Positions 19,846-30,706 of a stretch of DNA of 64,000 nucleotides are shown piece by piece; within the stretch, counting starts at the first letter, position 1; each line of letters opens with the position of its first letter. Made by a program: the position numbers and the translations under genes. This stretch comes from Symbiodinium natans (lineage: Eukaryota; Sar; Dinophyceae; Suessiales; Symbiodiniaceae): contig CAJNDS010001879.1 in assembly GCA_905221605.1 (NCBI GenBank), positions 115,291-179,290 of the forward strand, written 5' to 3'. The notes beneath the pieces are model-generated. The model was given only the letters and a program-made list of their open reading frames with translations, did not search any database and was not told the origin of the DNA.

Positions 19846-21175
19846 GTAGGGGTTTCGGGGGCAGGTGAGCTTAAGTTTAGGGTTCAGGGTTTTTAGGATG
19901 TTTAGGGCTCTCTATAGGGTTTTAGGGTTTAGGGTTCAGGGTTGAAGGATTTTGAGGCTTGCGTTTGACGGCTCTAGAGGTTCTAGGGGTGTAGCTCAAT
20001 AATTTGATGGAGGCTCCTCAAAGCCCTAAGGCCCTAAAGCCCAAGATTCTAAACCCTAAAGCCCTAAACCCCCAAGCCCCTAAATCCCTGAAACCCTAAA
20101 CTGAAAACCCCACCTAAAACCTCTAAACCCTTAAGCCCTGAACTCCCAAACCCCCAAATCCTAAACTAAACCGTAACCCCAAACCCTAAACCCAGAACCC
20201 TCCTCTGGGGCCCATCAAAAACACCAATCGAGCTAAAGGTTTAGGGTTTAGGGTTTAGGGGTTTGGGGGTTCAGGGCTTAAGGGTTTAGAGGTTTTAGGG
20301 TTTAGGTTTTCCTCTGTGGAATCGAGTAGGACCCGAAGCCCCAAACAACGAAATCCGACGTGTCGTCTTTCTAATGTCAGTCTGATACTCGTAGTATATT
20401 TTACCCACCGTAAACCCCCTAAGCCTTAAACCTCAAGACCCTAAACCCTGAACCTTTCCTAAAGCCTAAGGCCTGAACCCCTAAAGCCTAAAGCTCAGAA
20501 CCCCAAACCCCACTGACCCTCAACCTTGCCTCAATCTTACGAAGCACTAGACTCCGACTCCCCTAACACCCTAACCCTACATCTTATAAACGTGGTTAAT
20601 TTCTAAGCCTTGAACCTTTGAAACCTTAAATCCAAACCCCAAGGGTTCAGGGTTTAGGGTTTAGGGTTTAGGGTTTAGGGTTTAGGGTTTGGGGTTTAGG
20701 GTTTAGGGTCCTAAACCGCTCTTGACCAGGGACCCCATGGCTCCGCCCCCGCCTGAGGGTGTCAGCTGCGAGGCACCCGTTGGGTTTTTGGGGTTTTATG
20801 TTCGGGTTTAAGGCACCCTAAACCCTAACACCCGGCTAAGGGCCGTTTAGGGTTCAGGTTGAGTGGCTAAGGACTTCAGGGTGTTGTTTCGCGTGTAGTG
20901 TCTAGGGTTCAGAGTGCAAGCCCTAACCTTTCTCTGTCTTTCCCCATGCGCGTGCGAAAAGCCCACGCATGTGCGCCCCTGGTGGGGCCTTCAGTGCCGG
21001 CCTAAACCCTTCGCGGCAAGTGAGCAAAGAGTGCATAAGTCAGTTACTGAGACGCTACGCCCTAAACCCTACACCCGGGCGCTTAGGTTTGCTAGGAATC
21101 CAGGCGCTCAGGCGTTCCTGGCATGGGTCAGGGATTCTGTGGTTGGGGTGTAGAGTCTCTGACTCCAAGCCCTAT

Positions 21176-21325
21176 AAAGCCCTGAACTCTAGAGTGATTG
21201 ATTATTTTGGGCTTAAGGGTATGGCTTTCTACCCCGGAGCAAAAAGAACCGGTTATACAAACAAAGCCCTGAACTCTAGAGTGATTGATGATTTTGGGCT
21301 TTAAGGGTATGGCTTTCTACCCCGG
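21176..21325 (+). repeat. Direct duplication of about 62 bp
   Basis: The block from AAAGCCCTGAACTCTAGAG to GGCTTTCTACCCCGG occurs at 21176-21237 and 21263-21325, separated by about 25 unrelated bases. The copies differ by two or three bases. Confidence 0.85.
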
Positions 21326-21502
21326 GGGCAGGGGGGGGGGGGGGAGGGAGTCGTGCTGGCACATTCCAAGATCAGATCTCCTCTGCAGACTCCCACCATC
21401 AAAGCCCGACTCCCCATGCGGACTGAAACCCTAAACCCTAAACCCTAAACCCTAATACCCTAATACCCTAAACCCTAAACCCTAAACCCTAATACCCCTC
21501 AG

Positions 21503-21605
21503 ACTGTAGAAGCACTCATGCATGTCTTGCAAGGTGTACTGCACATTGCTGTCAGGAGAGCACCAGTTTGGGTGCTTGGATATTCTACCGAAGAGTTCAA
21601 CACCT
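21503..21605 (+). other. Exon-like island
   Basis: Reads TVEALMHVLQ up to an AAG|GTGTAC donor, and stays open as GVLHIAVRRAPVWVLGYSTE. It is bounded by CCCTAAA arrays (21428-21490 and from 21672). No family is recognised; it may be one short exon or a longer one. Confidence 0.3.
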
Positions 21606-21671
21606 GAGCCCCTCGGATCCCCGAAGCCCTAAACCCTCAAGGGTCTTAGTCCCTAAGCCCCTAAGCCCCTA

Positions 21672-21915
21672 AGCCCCTAGCCCCTAAACCCTAAACCCTA
21701 AACCCTAAACCCTAAACCCTAAACCTAAACTTAAACCCTAACCCTAAGCCTAAGCCTAAACCCTAAACCCTAAACCCTAAACCCTAAACCCTAAACCCTA
21801 AACCCTAAACCCTAAACCCTAAACCCTAAACCCTAAACCCTAAACCCTAAACCCTAAACCCTAAACCCTAAACCCTAAACCCTAAACCCTAAACCCTAAA
21901 CCCTAAACCCTAAAC
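21672..21915 (-). repeat. Long interstitial telomere array (CCCTAAA)n
   Basis: The longest array in the window: about 30 heptamers, nearly perfect from 21755 to 21915. It faces an array in the opposite direction at 22012-22162, about 95 bp away, which could form a large inverted repeat. The GC-rich island between (21916-22010, containing FFDTSLGLPGSRPTSALKS) is exon-like. Confidence 0.97.
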
Positions 21916-22011
21916 CGCAAGCCCCTCCCGTGTCTGAGTTCTCCAGGCGTTCTTCGACACCTCCTTGGGCCTGCCCGGATCCCGGCCTACGTCGGCCTTG
22001 AAGTCTCTCTG

Positions 22012-22162
22012 GGTTTAGGGTTTAGGGTTTGGGGTTTCTAAGGTTTGGGGTTTAGGGTTCAGGGTTCAGGGTTCAGGGTTTAGGGTTTAGGGTTTAGGGT
22101 TTAGGGTTTAGGGTTTAGGGTTTAGGGTTTAGGGTTTAGGGTTTAGGGTTTAGGGTTTAGGG
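22012..22162 (+). repeat. Interstitial telomere array (TTTAGGG)n
   Basis: About 20 heptamers with TTCAGGG and TTTGGGG variants at the left. It abuts a family B element at 22168. Confidence 0.95.
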
Positions 22163-22167
22163 TACCC

Positions 22168-22280
22168 CTGGTAGGTAGTTCAGTCGTACCCTTTTGCCCT
22201 TCTTTTGGGTTCCAAGTTCCCTAAAAGTAACCAACCCGAGAAAGGGTTTCCTTGTTATGGTCTGGTTGCTGGGCTACCAA
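22168..22280. mobile_element. Family B element with 6-bp duplication
   Basis: Left end CTGGTAGGTAGTTCAGTCGT, right end GGTTGCTGGGCTACCAA. GTACCC flanks both sides (22162-22167 and 22281-22286), consistent with a target-site duplication, although the left copy overlaps the end of a telomere array. Confidence 0.6.
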
Positions 22281-22361
22281 GTACCCTTGTTGGATTGAAG
22301 AGGATCTTGTTGAGGAACTCTTTTTTTGTTTTGTCTATCGGAGGGTCCCTGAAGCTTTCAT

Positions 22362-22522
22362 GCCTAAACCCTAAACCCTAAACCCTAAACCCAAAACCCT
22401 AAACCCTAAACCCTAAACCCTAAACCCTAAACCCTAAACCCTAAACCCTAAACCCTAAACCCTAAACCCTAAACCCTAAACCCTAAACCCTAGACCCTAA
22501 ACCCTAAACCCTAAACCCTAAG
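22362..22522 (-). repeat. Interstitial telomere array (CCCTAAA)n
   Basis: About 22 heptamers with a single CCCAAAA and a single CCCTAGA variant. Confidence 0.95.
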
Positions 22523-22698
22523 CGCCATGTTCCCTGATGAAGCTCGGGTGCCCCAAAGCCCAAGCCCCCCAAAAGGCCTTTGAGGTTGAACCATAAACCA
22601 TAAAACGGCTCCCGACCCCACAGGCCCTGACCTTACTAAACCCTAAACCCTAAACCCTAAACCCTAAACCCTAAACCCTAAACCCTAAACCCTAAACC

Positions 22699-22919
22699 CT
22701 CCAAGTACCGTCTAAGGGAACCATGGGCCGGGGATGCTCCTCCTTATACGAACAGTCCTTAATAGCGAATTTAGTACCCCCCCCCTGTCCTGATCCCCAT
22801 TCAGGACTGTTAGTATAAGGGGGAACATCCCAACCCTAACCATAGACCCTAAACCCTAAACCCTAAATCCTAAACCCTCTACACCCTCCAAGTACCATCT
22901 GAGGGTGGAACCATGGGCC
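22699..22919. repeat. Family H element plus telomere repeats between direct repeats
   Basis: A block starting CTCCAAGTACC and ending GAACCATGGGCC lies at 22699-22729 and 22886-22919, with three or four differences. Between the copies are a family H palindrome (22729-22832, GGGGATGCTCCTCCTTATAC facing TATAAGGGGGAACATCCC) and a short CCCTAAA array (about 22845-22880). Further family H copies: 29776-29876 and a half copy at 38972-39020. A family C palindrome follows directly. Confidence 0.65.
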
Positions 22920-23410
22920 CTGAGTATGGTCCCTTACCCTTGTTACAGGGATCCGAAGTATGGGCCCTTATTTCTTATCGTGTATATACGGGGTATATCA
23001 CATGGGCCTGTACCGGTTATCCAACAGGGGTACCCCAAAATCTCTAAACCCTAAACCCGAAACCCTAAACCCCAAACCCCAAACCCGAAACCCCAAATAA
23101 TGGGCCCATAAGTGCCTTAGAACTCCAGGAGTGGTCGGCTGGTCCTGCGGCTTCGGGCGGGACCCCTCGGCCTGGCCGTCACAGACTCGGAGGGGCTTCG
23201 GGGTTTAGGGTTTAGGGTTCAGGGTTTAGGGCTTAGGGTTTAGGGTTTAGGGTTTGGGGTTCAGGGTTCAGGGTTTGGGGTTTGTGGTTGACTTCAGGAT
23301 TTGTTGGGTTTGGCGTTTCGCGAATACCCGAAGCCCGAATTCCCTAAAGGAGCTAAACCCTCAGTCATACGCGATGGAGGGTATAGGGTTTAGGGGTTCC
23401 TTTGTCATAT

Positions 23411-23511
23411 GGTCAGCTCTCTAACGTATGGTCCCTTTTGGGGTACCCTAAGTAAGAGGGGCCGGCTTATAACAAGGACCCCAGAAAGGGACCATCATTG
23501 AGAGAGATCGC
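23411..23511. mobile_element. Family A element
   Basis: Arms GGTCAGCTCTCTAACGTATG and CATCATTGAGAGAGATCGCC, inner arms CCCTTTTGGGGTACCC and GGACCCCAGAAAGGGACC. Confidence 0.6.
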
Positions 23512-24479
23512 CATCTGATTCAAGTTGGGGGCCCGCTCCATGTTTATGTTGTTTCAGGACCCTGTCAAAAGCAAAAGTACGGCCACTTTACGGGCCCATG
23601 CCTCGGGAAGCATGTGCGTTTACTATAGCCCCCTTAGGAATCTACACTCTATAATTATGCAAGGAGCTTCGACGACTATGTCCCACACACAATCAACATC
23701 ATTGCTGCTAGCTTTCCGAGGGTGAGGCACTTGCATCCCGCCGAACTCTCTCACAGCATAGTCCAGAAGTACCCATACTAAACCCTAAACCCTAATCCCT
23801 AGCGCCCCTAAATACAGCCTCTGAATCCTGTCGACCCCGCAGGCCAAATGAGAGGCCGAAACCCCACAGCCCAGAAACGCGCCAATCCTGCAGCACCTGT
23901 GTAGGGGGAGCGGAGTTACCGAAAACTCTAGGCACTTTATGTGTTCTATGAAACTTCTAAGTCCTTAGAAACCGGACCCCCTTTCAGCCTTATAAGCCCT
24001 GAAGAAACCCAACCTCTAAACCCTAAACCTGAAACCCGAAAGGCCAACCACCACGCCTTTGCTGTCTTGGCCGAGAATCCGCAGGCATGGGCTTGAGATC
24101 TTAGGAGATATAGCATTCGGGTGAAACCCTTCCATCCCTAAACCCTAAACCCTAAACCCGAAAGGTTTGAACCCTAAGAAAAGTCTTGGGGTTTTTCTGG
24201 CTCCAAAGGCGGGTCCACTTCAGTGAGCTCCGTTGTCCATTGCCCTCGAAGGAGGTGGCTCTGAGTATATTCAACAACCAGCAAAAAAGCCCCAACCCGC
24301 CCTTTTATCTTTACACGCCCGAATCTCTCCCCATAAGCCCCCAAGAAGCCCTGAGAACGCCTAAGCCCTAAACATCCCTAAACCCTAAACCCTAAACCCT
24401 GAACCCTAAACCCTAAACCCTAAACCCTAAACCCTAAACCCTAAACCCTAAACCCTAAACCCTAAGCCCTTCTGAAGCC

Positions 24480-24603
24480 TTCGGGAGCTCCCACCCTTTT
24501 GCCCAGACAACGACGCTGAACTACCCGACCAGCGGCACCGGCAACTTGGATTGCGGCGCGGATCCCGGAGTCTTGCACCAGTTCCGTCCCTCAAACCCGG
24601 AAG
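24480..24603 (+). other. Exon-like island
   Basis: Open and protein-like: SSHPFAQTTTLNYPTSGTG then NLDCGADPGVLHQFRPSNP. It lies between a CCCTAAA array ending at about 24465 and a TTTGGGG/TTTAGGG array starting at 24604. A CAG acceptor before ACAACG (24506) is possible. No family is recognised. Confidence 0.35.
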
Positions 24604-24954
24604 GGTTTGGGGTTTAGGGTTTGGGGTTTAGGGTTTGGGGTTTGGGGTTTAGGGTTTAGGGTTTGGGGTTTGGGGTTTGGGGTTTAGGGTTCAGGGTTTA
24701 GGGTGTATGCATACAAAATATATAAGAAGCCTTACTGCGCATCCTCGAGAAGCCCTGTGGACATCGAACAAAATTCCGGCAAGCTTTGCAGTTCTAAAGT
24801 TCTACGGGTTTGGAAAGTCCCGTTTAGGGTTTAGGGTTTGCGGTTCAGGGTTTAGGGTTTAGGGTTTTGGGCGAATGTTCAGTATGCACAATTGAGCTGC
24901 GTTTGTTTTAGGCGCTCGAGCATAGGTACTTTGCAGCGGACATCATTATTGTCC

Positions 24955-25305
24955 GTGGAAGGGGTGAAGAGGTGAACAGGATTCCGCGGAAGGTCGCGGA
25001 AGGATCGGCGGAAGGCGTGGTGTCCGCGGAAGGCTCGCGGAAGGGCGGCGTGCTTGAAACTTAGATAATGGATGCCCAACATGCCGGCAACCGTTTCGGA
25101 GAGCGGATCTGCGCGGAAGGCCCGCGGAAGTTGCGGAAGGCGACGGGTCGTTTTGGAGGCCTAGAGTCCATGCCTCATCCTCATATACACATTATACACT
25201 CATTTCTGTTTCGGGCGGGTGCGAAGGTGGAATCGCGTTTTTCCGCGGAAGGCTCGCGGAAGGAACGCGGAACCCGCTGCGGAAGGGTCCGCGGAAGGGT
25301 TATAA
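24955..25305. repeat. Dispersed GCGGAAGG motif cluster
   Basis: The motif CGCGGAAGG or a close variant recurs at least ten times in two clusters (24980-25040 and 25105-25295), often as CCGCGGAAGG. Spacing is irregular, so it is not a simple tandem repeat. Frames through it are biased by the repeat and are not called as genes. Confidence 0.7.
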
Positions 25306-25395
25306 TGTCCATCGATTCATGCTAGAGAAAAAACCACGGCTCAATTGTATGTAAAGCACCCTCTGTACAGTATGGTACATTCATCCATGCATACA

Positions 25396-25472
25396 GTGAG
25401 TTCTCTAAATCATGGTACTCTCACTCCTATGGGCCGCCTTGGAATAAGGTAGCATGTATTAGAGAACTGACC
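25396..25472. mobile_element. Family A element, short
   Basis: Arms AGTGAGTTCTCTAAATCATGG and ATTAGAGAACTGACCATT. Shorter in the middle than other copies. Confidence 0.55.
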
Positions 25473-25489
25473 ATTTTCTGAACCCTAGT

Positions 25490-25640
25490 CACCCTAAACC
25501 CTAAACCCTAAACCCTAAACCCTAAACCCTAAACCCTAAACCCTAAACCCTAAACCCTAAACCCTAAACCCGAAACCCTAAACCTAAACGCTAAACCCTA
25601 AACCCTAAACCCTAAGCTTTACCCTAAACCCTAAACCCAG
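25490..25640 (-). repeat. Interstitial telomere array (CCCTAAA)n
   Basis: About 18 heptamers with CCCGAAA and CGCTAAA variants toward the right end. Confidence 0.95.
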
Positions 25641-25678
25641 CATATACAAGCCTACGCAGCCGAAATCCGGAGCTGCAG

Positions 25679-25778
25679 GCACTTTCATCTGCTGGGTCTT
25701 CGAGTCCTTCGAGATCATGGCCAACATCACAAACCCGTCGCAGAAGTCTCAGCCGGTTGCTTGCTGGTTCTTCGTTGG
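25679..25778 (+). other. Exon-like island
   Basis: After CTGCAG the frame reads TFICWVFESFEIMANITNP then SQKSQPVACWFFVG. Good AG|GC acceptor context; the donor is not certain. A second island at 26562-26621 reads AAQGFDITRQMLEASAVFP. They may belong to the same + strand gene. No family is recognised. Confidence 0.35.
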
Positions 25779-26225
25779 GAATAAAGGAATTGGGTACCCG
25801 CTAGCCCCTTAAAGGGTAGTAGATAAGAGCCTTGTCCATTCCCTTAAAGGGTCGCATAGGGCATAGGGGGGAATTAGGTGCCCTAGATTGGGGTTCCCGA
25901 AATTTGGGGTACCTTAATATCGGGTCCTTCTTTCAAGGGAATCCTACTATTTGGGGTCTATATTCGGGGTCCCTTATTCTTCGTCAACCCAGCCGACCAC
26001 CAACCAACCCACCAACCACCCAAACAACAGACATACAATTTGCCAAGGGTTGTAACTTATAACCCCTTAAAGGGTAGTATAGGGGTCTATAAGGTACCTA
26101 GTTTCATCATTCCCCACTAGGAACCAGTAGGATACACATACACAGGAGCTTCTAACCTCGAGAAAGCCACAGACTCCAACCCAAGTACCAGCCAAGGACG
26201 CTCCCCTTTGTACTTTTATGCTACT

Positions 26226-26331
26226 ATTTGCTTAAGAACCCCAAAAGAAAAAAAGTAATAATCCCTATATTACCTTTATAAGGAAGAATGTTTTTTGTTT
26301 TTTTGGGCGGGTTCTTACGCACACAGTAGTA
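26226..26331. mobile_element. Introner-like element, family E
   Basis: Left terminus GCTACTATTTGCTTAAGAAC, right terminus GGGTTCTTACGCACACAGTAG, inner part TAATAATCCCTATATTACC. The same inner sequence, reverse complemented, is found in intron 4 of the choice-of-anchor gene. Confidence 0.7.
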
Positions 26332-28026
26332 TGACAAACCGTAGAATCATGTTCTGAAGGAGATTTTCGGGGGAGGGCTGGCAGTCCACCCGCCTAAGCC
26401 CTTAACCTTAAATCTTAAACCCTTAACCCTAAACCCTACACCCCTAAACCCTAGGCAAACCCTGAGCCCTAAACCCTAAACCCTAAGCCCTAGACCCTAG
26501 CTCAAGGCAGCTTCCATCCAAGGACTAATCGTCTGGATTACTCCACGGCGGCACAGGGCTTCGACATCACCCGGCAGATGCTTGAGGCCAGTGCAGTGTT
26601 CCCCAAACCTAAACTGGGTGTAGGGGTTAGGGTTTAGGGTTGTGATTGTCAAATCCTGCAATGGTCTGTTTTTGGATTCCCTGACGCCTTATATGCCCTT
26701 TCAGTCGCAAAGGATGCCCCCTGGACACTAAGCCCTAAACCCTAAACCCTAAGTCCGAAACCCTAAACCAAGAGCAGCGGTGGCCAGGCGCGAATTCCCA
26801 CTCTCACAGAGGAGCAGAGGCCCGTCTAGCGTGCAGCGTTCGGGGTTTGGAGGGCTTAGGTTTAGGGTGTGGGGTGTAGGGTTTAGGGTTTAGGGTTTAG
26901 GGTGCAGGGTTTAGGGTGCAGGGTTTAGGCTTCAGAGTTCGCAGGGTTCTCAGCAGTGGTTTGTCCCCCTTAGCTGTGCTTCATCATGGCAAGTGACCTA
27001 CCCTTCGTGCTTGCCCCCCGGGGATATGTCGCAATTTGTTCTTATGGTTTCTGAATTGGGGCCAGCACGGCAACATGGAGGGTTTGGGATGTGGGGTTTG
27101 GGGCTTGCTTTGAAAGTACACAGGGTTTGGGCCAGGGGTTGCCAGCTTATGAACTGGGGCAAGCGGCTATACCCAAGCCCCCGAGGCTCAGCCTTCCGAA
27201 CCCCTAAGGCCGAAGCCCTGAAACCCTCAACCCTGAAACCGTCTCGTCGGGTGCACTTCGAGTGTCGTGCACGTGAATCTGCACTTCGGGCTGATACTTC
27301 TCAGAGGGGTTTCGTTGAGTTGCTTGTTCTTAGAAGGGAGCCCTGAACTGAGTGTGCGTGGGTTTCGGTTTTAGGTGGCCCTCCGATAGTAGTGGAAACA
27401 TGGGTCTATAGTCTATGGTTCCGCTCGGGGCGGGCAAGCGATCTAGGGTGGCGGGGTCATCAACGGGCATCTGAGAAGCAGAATGCGGCCACAGCGTTAC
27501 GCGCACAGTAGACAAGCACCTCTATCAAAGCTTGACGAAAGATACTCACAACTGGTACAGAACCACCCATGAACCTTCCTTTACCTGCTCCCTAAAACGC
27601 TGAACCCTAAAACCTTGATCCCTAAAGCCTAAACCCTAGAACCCTAGAACCCTAGAACCCTAAACCCTAAACCCTAGAACCCTAAACCCTAAACCCTAAA
27701 TACCAAACTGCCTCAGGGTCGGAACGGGAAGAGATGACAGACCAGGGCCGCGAGCACGGGCTTGCAGACCACGTGTGGATGATCTAAAACCCGAAACCTT
27801 AAACCCTTAACCCTTAACCCTAAACCCTAAACCCTAAACCCTGAACCCTAAACCTTTTCTGTACCTTAGACATGAGAAGGACCCAGCCAGGGCCTACAGT
27901 TAATTGTTGATCAGCCCTGCGGTGTAGGGCTCAGGGTTTTAGGGTTTTTTAGGGTTTAGGGTTTAGGGTTTAGGGTTTTAGGGTTTTAGGGTTTTCAGGG
28001 TGTAGGGTTTAGGGAGCTTTCTAAGG

Positions 28027-28152
28027 GCGGTATGCGGGCCCTTAACTTGGTCATTTGCCTCCTCTGCAGGGTTCTGAAGTACAGGCCGTTGGGTTGTAGA
28101 GGGTCTATCAGGGCCCCCTCGTAAGGGCCCATACTAAGGGACCATGTATCTA
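28027..28152. mobile_element. Short inverted-repeat element, family C
   Basis: Left GGCGGTATGCGGGCCCTTAA, right GGGCCCATACTAAGGGACCA. Best-preserved copy is 36115-36255; others are at about 22911-22990 and a part at 62225-62290. Confidence 0.6.
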
Positions 28153-29160
28153 CCCCAGGAGCCTTCCTCTTCCGATTTTCTCGGGCTTTTGTTGCGTACA
28201 TTGTCTTGTTATTATGGTTCCTGTTTTTTTCTGAAGAGCGGGTTGGGCAAGTGTGGACAGCCTTGGGTTGGCAGCTACATGGCTTGATTCTCGATTCCTA
28301 AGATGTGTTGCGGTGCATTGTGCAAGTCTCCTACAGCTCTCTCTCTCTCTCTCTCTCCTCTGTGTCTGGCTGGGTCCGATTAAGTCGAGGCTTGCGGAGA
28401 CCCCTGGCCCAATTCCCCCCCGAAGCCCCTTGAAACTCCCAAAGCCTCCGAGACCCTGAGCCCTCAACCCCTAAGCCCCACAGTCGCCGAAATCGCAAAG
28501 CCCCCGAACCCTTAAACCCTTGAACCCTTAAACTCTAAAGCCCTGAAATCCTGAACCCGTAAGCTCTTAAACCCTGAAACCCTGAAATCCTTAAACCCTG
28601 TAAACTCTTAAACCCTTAAACCCTGAAACCCTTAAAGCCCTTAAACCCCTGAACCCTAAACCTAAACCCTAAACCCTAAACCCTCAACCCCAAGCCCTTC
28701 CAGCCCAAGGCAGCCAAACAGCTTGATTTTCGCCATCAAGCTGAGCCACTCGCCCTCATGGTCGCGCGTTCATCTCATGCCTCAACCTGTTCGGGGTTTA
28801 GGGTTTAGGGTTTAGGGTTTAGGGTTTAGGGTTTAGGGTTTCGGGTTTAGGGTTTAGGGTTTAGGGTCGGCTTAGGGGTATGACTCAAAGTTTCCTCTCT
28901 CCAACTTGCCTTCACAGGGGCTATAAGGGCACTGAGCAGTAACAGTAGCTAGGTACCTGAGGGGGGGTTTAGGGTTTTAGGGTTCAGGGTTTAGGGTTTA
29001 GGGTTTAGGGTTTAGGGCTTAGGGTTTAGGGTTTAGGGTTTAGGGTTTAGGGGTAATCTGGGGAAAGTGGCAGCGTTCTGGGTTCCGTTGGCTCAGGGCT
29101 TGCGGGTTGCGGGGCTTCCCACGCGTGGAGGTCTCGTCGCTGGGATCTTAAGGTTTCTAT

Positions 29161-29355
29161 GCCCTAAACCCTAAACCCTAAACCCTAAACCCTAAACCCT
29201 AAACCCTAAACCCTAAACCCTAAACCCTAAACCCTAAACCCTAAACCCTAAACCCTAAACCCTAAACCCTAAACGCTAAACCCTAAACCCTAAACCCTAA
29301 ACCCTAAACCCTAAACCCTAAACCCTAAACCCTAAACCCTAAACCCTAAACCCTA
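29161..29355 (-). repeat. Long interstitial telomere array (CCCTAAA)n
   Basis: About 27 heptamers with a single CGCTAAA variant. Immediately right of it starts an exon chain at 29383. Confidence 0.97.
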
Positions 29356-29382
29356 ACTAAGAAGACGCGCCCTCCACCAAAG

Positions 29383-29697
29383 GTCAAGATGCCTTCACGG
29401 ATGGGTACATGACGGTTCGCGCCCCGTACGGCTTCACCTTCGAGGAGGCCATCACCCGACTGATTCCCCAAAGGGTCCATCCGGTTTAGGGTTTAGGGTT
29501 TAGGGCTTGGGGTTTGGGGTTTGGGGTTTAGGAATCACGGTTTGGGGTTTAGGGTTTAGGGTTTGGGGGTTATGGTCAAATCCATTGAAGCCCTTGACGC
29601 CCTCCAACTGGCACAGGAGTGCCTGCAGTTCGTGGAGGTCTCCGAGAGCGCCACGTTCGGTCCAAAAGTTCGCTTCCCCGAGGACTGGGGCTGGTTG
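29383..29697 (+). CDS. Two-exon chain of unknown protein (partial)
   Basis: The first exon (29383-29474) reads QDAFTDGYMTVRAPYGFTF then EEAITRLIPQR. The second (about 29571-29697) reads MVKSIEALDALQLAQECLQ then FVEVSESATFGPKVRFPEDW. Both are phase 0 at the junction. The intron between is TTTAGGG/TTTGGGG DNA, and the acceptor may be the TTTAG|GG of the telomere repeat itself; an alternative acceptor is CAG|GAG at 29617. No family is recognised. Confidence 0.45.
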
Positions 29698-29775
29698 AGG
29701 ATGGGTTTTTTGGGATTAGGGGTTGAGGGTTTAAAGGGTTTACGGTTTAGGGTCTAAAACGGTCCAAGGTTTAGG

Positions 29776-29876
29776 TTGGGATGTTCCGCCTTATACTAAC
29801 AGTCCTTCGTAGCGACTATAGTACCCCCTTATGAATCCCTATCAGGGATTGTTAGTATAACGGGGAACATCCCAAT
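29776..29876. mobile_element. Short inverted-repeat element, family H
   Basis: Ends TTGGGATGTTCCGCCTTATA and TATAACGGGGAACATCCCAA are near-perfect inverted repeats, and the inner arms CTAACAGTCC and GGATTGTTAG extend the hairpin. Confidence 0.75.
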
Positions 29877-30117
29877 CGGGGTTTTGCGTTCCGGGTTTAG
29901 GATTAGGGCTTAGGGGGTGTAGAGCGTAGGGTAGTTTGACTGGGGCTTAGGAACTCTGAGTTCAGGGCCCTCGTCGTAAACCCCGGAGCACCCCAAAAAA
30001 CCCAAAATGAAAGATTCCAAAGATACGAAACTCTAAACCCCTCAACTCCCTGGTTCCTGAACCCTGGAGGCATTACGCTTTTGCTTATGTCCCGAAACTA
30101 TCTAAACCCTATATTCC

Positions 30118-30237
30118 TGGGTAGGATAAGGGGGACCCTTAACGGGGAGCGCTTCTTAACCCTCTTCTGGCTCTCTTAAACAGGGACCTTATTCAGAGGG
30201 TCTATATCCCCAAGGATCCCCCTAATCCTATCCCCTA
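30118..30237. mobile_element. Short inverted-repeat element, family D
   Basis: Second copy of the element at 14508-14630, with near-identical interior and ends GGTAGGATAAGGGGG and CCTAATCCTATCCCC. Confidence 0.75.
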
Positions 30238-30599
30238 TATATGCCAAGACCCTAAAGAGACCCTTTTGAAGAGACTAAGACCCTCAAGATCCCCAACGGA
30301 GCCGGTAGTGTAGTAGGCTTGACCTTGAAGCTTGGGGCCTTTTGCACCCCCCCCCCAACCCTTCAAAGCCTACTGCAAGCTTGCTGGCTCTTCGTAGCAG
30401 ATCTGCGAGTCCCTGTTTTCTGGGAGTCCCTGAAAGGGTGCTGTAGGGGACGAAGGGGTCCTTGTTCTTGTCTCTGACTCAGAACCAGTACGTAAAGCCT
30501 TGTCTCTGACTCAGAGCCTCACAACCCTACCGGAACCTAAAAAGGGTTATTCCCACAGCTGCCCTATAAGTACCCGTGAACCCTCAAATACTAGACCCT

Positions 30600-30706
30600 C
30601 CCCGATCTGCAAGTGAGGAGTTTGCGGTGTGGCCTAGTGATGTGATGATCAGCACTTGCCCCGCCCCCGAGGGAGGCCGCACAAGTGTGTTTGGGGGCAG
30701 GGGAGA
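30600..30706 (+). other. Exon-like island
   Basis: Reads SASEEFAVWPSDVMISTCPA then PEGGRTSVFGG. The composition is that of a real exon. It is followed by a half family E element (about 30775-30832). Other single islands nearby are 31108-31150 (AVQPALSRVYSPNLPW) and 31490-31560 (RMASLWLQYQTGPGLFS). No family is recognised. Confidence 0.3.
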
